Assembly (NCBI GenBank): GCA_002167265.1
Contig: NHDJ01000136.1
Span: 1 to 8,677 of the forward strand
Direction: 5' to 3'
DNA from: Verrucomicrobia bacterium TMED56
GTDB lineage: Bacteria; Verrucomicrobiota; Verrucomicrobiia; Opitutales; Seribacteraceae
DNA length: 8,677 bases
In this document: positions 6,241 through 8,677 of the stretch, in pieces
Layout of the letters: every line of letters begins with the position of its first letter
Position numbering within the stretch: the first letter of the stretch is position 1
Program-made: the position numbers and the translations under genes
The notes under the pieces: generated by a model
Told to the model about the DNA's origin: nothing
What the model saw: only the letters and a program-made list of their open reading frames with translations
The model's database searches: none

Positions 6241-8565
6241 TGAGTATTCAAGATAAAAATCACCTGCTCCATCATAGTAAACCCCCCAACTTCCATAATG
6301 GTGATTGTAATGGCCCCATCCCTGCTGGTTAATATCAAAATATCCACTGGCTAAAGTGCCCCCACCAGTTCCAGGATTGGTAAAACTTCCCCAGTCAATT
6401 GCTCCATGACTTCCACCGTCTAAAAACTTGAATCCTGAAGTACCTGATTTCGCAGCGAATGTATCTCCGGAATTTGCCCCGGCTGATCCATCAGAAGCAA
6501 GACTGAAGATGTTAATGTCAAATGCTTGATTTCCTTCAAAATCAAGATCCGAGTATGCCAGTACATCCCAACCGGAGCCTGCTGAACCTGCAAAATTTGA
6601 AATTTCCCAATCATACACTCCTCCGTCATTAAGATTTAAATTGGTTACCGTAAATGTACCAATTGAATCCGACCCGTTCCCCAAAGACACCTGTTGCTGC
6701 GAAGTTGTGTTTGATAAAGAGGATGAAACCCCATGACCGGGTGAGATCACATCAATCTCCCCACTACCGCTGCCAATCGCGACGCCAGCACCTCCCGTAC
6801 TCAATGTACCCTTACCCCCAACCATCGATTTTTTTGATGACGTGGTGGAGCCAGCAATGGTATTGGAGATATTCTCACTCGCTGCAATTTCCAATTTTCC
6901 AGTTTCCAAGGTCACGGTGGTGGAAGAATGCAATGCAGCACCGCCATCTGATCCGTCACCTATGATCAAGGTTCCGTGATTTACGGTGAGATCATTGTCA
7001 TAATTGCTCGAACTGTCTCCAGTCAAACGCAGTTTTCCAACCCCATCCTTAACTAGAGTGTCTGTGCCAGTTGTGGAAAGTGATCCAGAAAGAATTTGCT
7101 CTTTTCCATAATCAGCGGCTGCAGTACCAGTTGATACCTTGACGGTATGAGCTATATTGTCTGAAAGAAGTAAAGTTCCTTCAAAATCCTTGGCACTGGT
7201 AGTGTGGGCAAATCCTAGAGTGATGAGATCAGAATCGCCATCCTTCAATTCCAAAGTAGCTCCACTTTCGCCCGTGAGGTATTCTACGGTATGCGTCTTA
7301 CCTGAAGCAGTGTCAAGGGCGAGGGTTCCCTCGTAAACAGAGAGGTAACTGTCTGTATCATCATCCAATGCCAAATTTCCCGTTAAGGTTTGCGAACCCG
7401 CACCAGTTTTAACCACCCGAATACCGCCATTATTCGCTCCATTATCAACGATATCTCCATCAAAAGAATAAGCATTGGTGGAAACTCCTACGCCATTAAC
7501 ATTCATGGTGAGTATATTATCACTTCCTCCGGTAATCGTTGAAGATCCGGTAACCCCGCTCAATACCGTGTCTTTATTATTCGCAGATATATCGAGTGCG
7601 GACAGACCAGTCCAATAGGTAATAGTTGTTACAAAGTCATCGGTATTCAAATCTCCTGCTGTTCCATGATCGCTGACGCTAGAACCATCCACTTTCGCAG
7701 TAAAGTCACTATTTCCATCACCGTAAGAAGTGTTGTCAAATTCGAACTTTAGATTGGAATCCAAATTATCCGGATTACTAATATCATGAAGATACATCTC
7801 CTCAGTCGCGGCAAGTCCAGGCCAGGTCCAGTTAGTGTTCATGACAGTGTTGTATTTTGTCGCTCCGTTACTAACAGAAGCTGCATCGTAAAATCTAATA
7901 CCCAACTTGGTTGAAGTGGTCAGAATAGCCGATGAATCTGCAAGGTTTGAGGGTTGGTCAGAGTTCCCACCGGAAGTTGCAATTATTTCGTAGGTACTGT
8001 CTGCATCATCGTTATGCCTTACATAACTCTGCCAATTTCCACCAGTTTGTGTAAAAGCACTGCTAAATGCAAATTCACCCGCATCCACAGTTTGCTTCAT
8101 CTCGAATGCGGACCCGTCAAAACTGGTACGAGTTCCCCAATCCTGACCGATATGAGTTAAACCTGTTAAGGGTATCCAGGTACCTTGAAAAAGGTTTGTT
8201 GAAGGGGTGTCCGCATTACCACTTGTGCCGCCGGCAGCGTTATCGCTGCCTAGTGCACTGGCAAAGAATCCCAGCTCAACAAGATCTCCTTTAGACCAAG
8301 TAGGACTCGATCCCGTTCCTGGTCCTCCTGAAGAATTTACCAGATTGCCAGACAAGTCTCGAAGCGTTTGAACCGCTGCTGGATTACCGTCTGTGTAGCC
8401 AGGGCCTGTTCCCCAGTCTGCTTCCCAAAGGGGTGAAGATATACCCTCATGCGTTCCCCACCTTACAGTCGCGGTTTGCCCATGCAAAATAAGCGAATAT
8501 CCTAGAACAAAAAGTCCTAGAGAAATTCTGATTAAAACTCTCAGGTTCGGGCAATTTAAAAACAT
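6112..8565 (-). CDS. Exported PEP-CTERM protein with autotransporter-associated beta-strand repeats
   Basis: This is an 817-residue surface or secreted protein of unknown function. Residues 1-31 look like a signal peptide: a short polar start with R9 and R13, then a hydrophobic core at about 14-27, with cleavage plausible near HGQTA (28-32). Residues about 33-330 contain patterns seen in other PEP-CTERM proteins (KGDLVELGFF at 92-101, FQGTWIPLTG at 126-135, GIRFYD at 222-227). Two segments match the autotransporter-associated beta-strand (PATR) repeat: about 384-415 (VVKTGAGSQTLTGN) and 504-533 (LVKDGVGKLRLTG, ending NHGTLII). Residues 648-690 (GGVYDWEISNFAG, GSGWDVL) match the segment that usually follows such repeats. 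The end has the PEP-CTERM sorting signal: VPEPSTY (777-783), a short hydrophobic helix and RRYRKKK (799-805), recognised by an exosortase that is not in this window. A 12-residue acidic tail follows the basic cluster, which is unusual. The body is rich in G, S, T, D and N, with one cysteine (C5). No Shine-Dalgarno precedes the ATG; the next in-frame Met would remove the signal peptide. Confidence 0.9.
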   Translation of the reverse strand: MFLNCPNLRVLIRISLGLFVLGYSLILHGQTATVRWGTHEGISSPLWEADWGTGPGYTDGNPAAVQTLRDLSGNLVNSSGGPGTGSSPTWSKGDLVELGFFASALGSDNAAGGTSGNADTPSTNLFQGTWIPLTGLTHIGQDWGTRTSFDGSAFEMKQTVDAGEFAFSSAFTQTGGNWQSYVRHNDDADSTYEIIATSGGNSDQPSNLADSSAILTTSTKLGIRFYDAASVSNGATKYNTVMNTNWTWPGLAATEEMYLHDISNPDNLDSNLKFEFDNTSYGDGNSDFTAKVDGSSVSDHGTAGDLNTDDFVTTITYWTGLSALDISANNKDTVLSGVTGSSTITGGSDNILTMNVNGVGVSTNAYSFDGDIVDNGANNGGIRVVKTGAGSQTLTGNLALDDDTDSYLSVYEGTLALDTASGKTHTVEYLTGESGATLELKDGDSDLITLGFAHTTSAKDFEGTLLLSDNIAHTVKVSTGTAAADYGKEQILSGSLSTTGTDTLVKDGVGKLRLTGDSSSNYDNDLTVNHGTLIIGDGSDGGAALHSSTTVTLETGKLEIAASENISNTIAGSTTSSKKSMVGGKGTLSTGGAGVAIGSGSGEIDVISPGHGVSSSLSNTTSQQQVSLGNGSDSIGTFTVTNLNLNDGGVYDWEISNFAGSAGSGWDVLAYSDLDFEGNQAFDINIFSLASDGSAGANSGDTFAAKSGTSGFKFLDGGSHGAIDWGSFTNPGTGGGTLASGYFDINQQGWGHYNHHYGSWGVYYDGAGDFYLEYSAVPEPSTYIMVTSLLMVPGYNFVRRYRKKKSAEENEIPENLS
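7998..8565 (-). other. Signal peptide and N-terminal domain coding part of the PEP-CTERM gene
   Basis: Codons 1-31 encode the putative Sec signal peptide. Codons 32 to about 189 encode a non-repetitive domain with KGDLVELGFF and FQGTWIPLTG. These patterns recur in verrucomicrobial PEP-CTERM proteins but have no function I can name. The boundary at the left end is approximate. Confidence 0.5.
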
Positions 8566-8677
8566 TAAGGGATCTGTAACTTCCTAGCAGTCAAAGCTTT
8601 TGTCAAACAAAAATGTTCCTCAATATTGCGTGTGTAATATTTGTGAAAAATATTCGATATTTCTTGCTTATAGGTAT
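8566..8677 (-). promoter_or_regulatory. Upstream region of the PEP-CTERM gene
   Basis: These 112 AT-rich bases must hold the promoter of the exported-protein gene unless it is cotranscribed from beyond the edge. A perfect TTGACA lies on the minus strand at 8601-8606, but no good TATAAT follows at the right distance (the hexamer at 17 bp is GAAGTT), which could mean an activator-dependent or non-sigma-70 promoter. Further up are three AATATT copies (8622, 8636, 8649) and a 6-bp palindrome with a 3-base centre (8648-8662). No gene is visible. Confidence 0.35.

Noticed and set aside
6654..6965. 103-codon plus-strand frame inside the PEP-CTERM gene
   Set aside because: Antisense shadow of a repetitive, serine/glycine-rich coding region; its composition is that of a reversed frame and no family is recognisable.
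1..8677. Mobile element, CRISPR array, toxin-antitoxin or phage defence system
   Set aside because: No transposase, integrase, direct-repeat array or toxin-like small gene pair is visible. The SNF2 gene has no methylase, nuclease or other defence neighbour, so it is not called as a defence gene.

Overview
The window looks like chromosomal DNA from a Verrucomicrobiota bacterium, probably a marine-type member of the Opitutae. The evidence is a large secreted protein with a PEP-CTERM sorting tail and autotransporter-type beta repeats, a phoH gene followed by a 7TM-HD phosphohydrolase, a bacterial GT5 glycogen synthase, moderate-to-low GC, and gene starts without clear Shine-Dalgarno sequences. 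The lineage is inferred from gene content; no rRNA or other marker is present.

Layout: positions 1-881 (minus) hold the N-terminal 293 codons of a 7TM-HD family phosphohydrolase (PgpH/YqfF-like) that runs off the left edge. Just upstream in the same direction is phoH (901-1857, minus), 19 nt away, so the two form an operon. A 213-nt divergent intergenic region (1858-2070) follows. It holds a perfect 16-bp inverted repeat whose right arm covers the start codon of the next gene. glgA (2071-3561, plus) encodes glycogen synthase. After 53 nt comes a SNF2-family helicase-like ATPase (3615-6119, plus), probably cotranscribed with glgA because no terminator is visible between them. It converges with, and overlaps by 8 bp, a large minus-strand gene (6112-8565) for an exported PATR/PEP-CTERM protein. 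The last 112 nt are the upstream region of that gene and contain AT-rich repeated motifs.

The genes fall into unrelated functional groups: RNA metabolism and nucleotide signalling (phoH, 7TM-HD), carbon storage (glgA), DNA or chromatin remodelling (SNF2), and cell envelope or extracellular matrix (PEP-CTERM). I see no mobile element, CRISPR array, tRNA or rRNA. Nothing here is clearly a new multi-gene system. The strongest unexplained signal is the inverted repeat flanking the phoH/glgA promoter region. Lesser points are a SWIM-like domain without zinc ligands in the SNF2 protein, an unusual tail on the PEP-CTERM signal, and the overlapping convergent stops.
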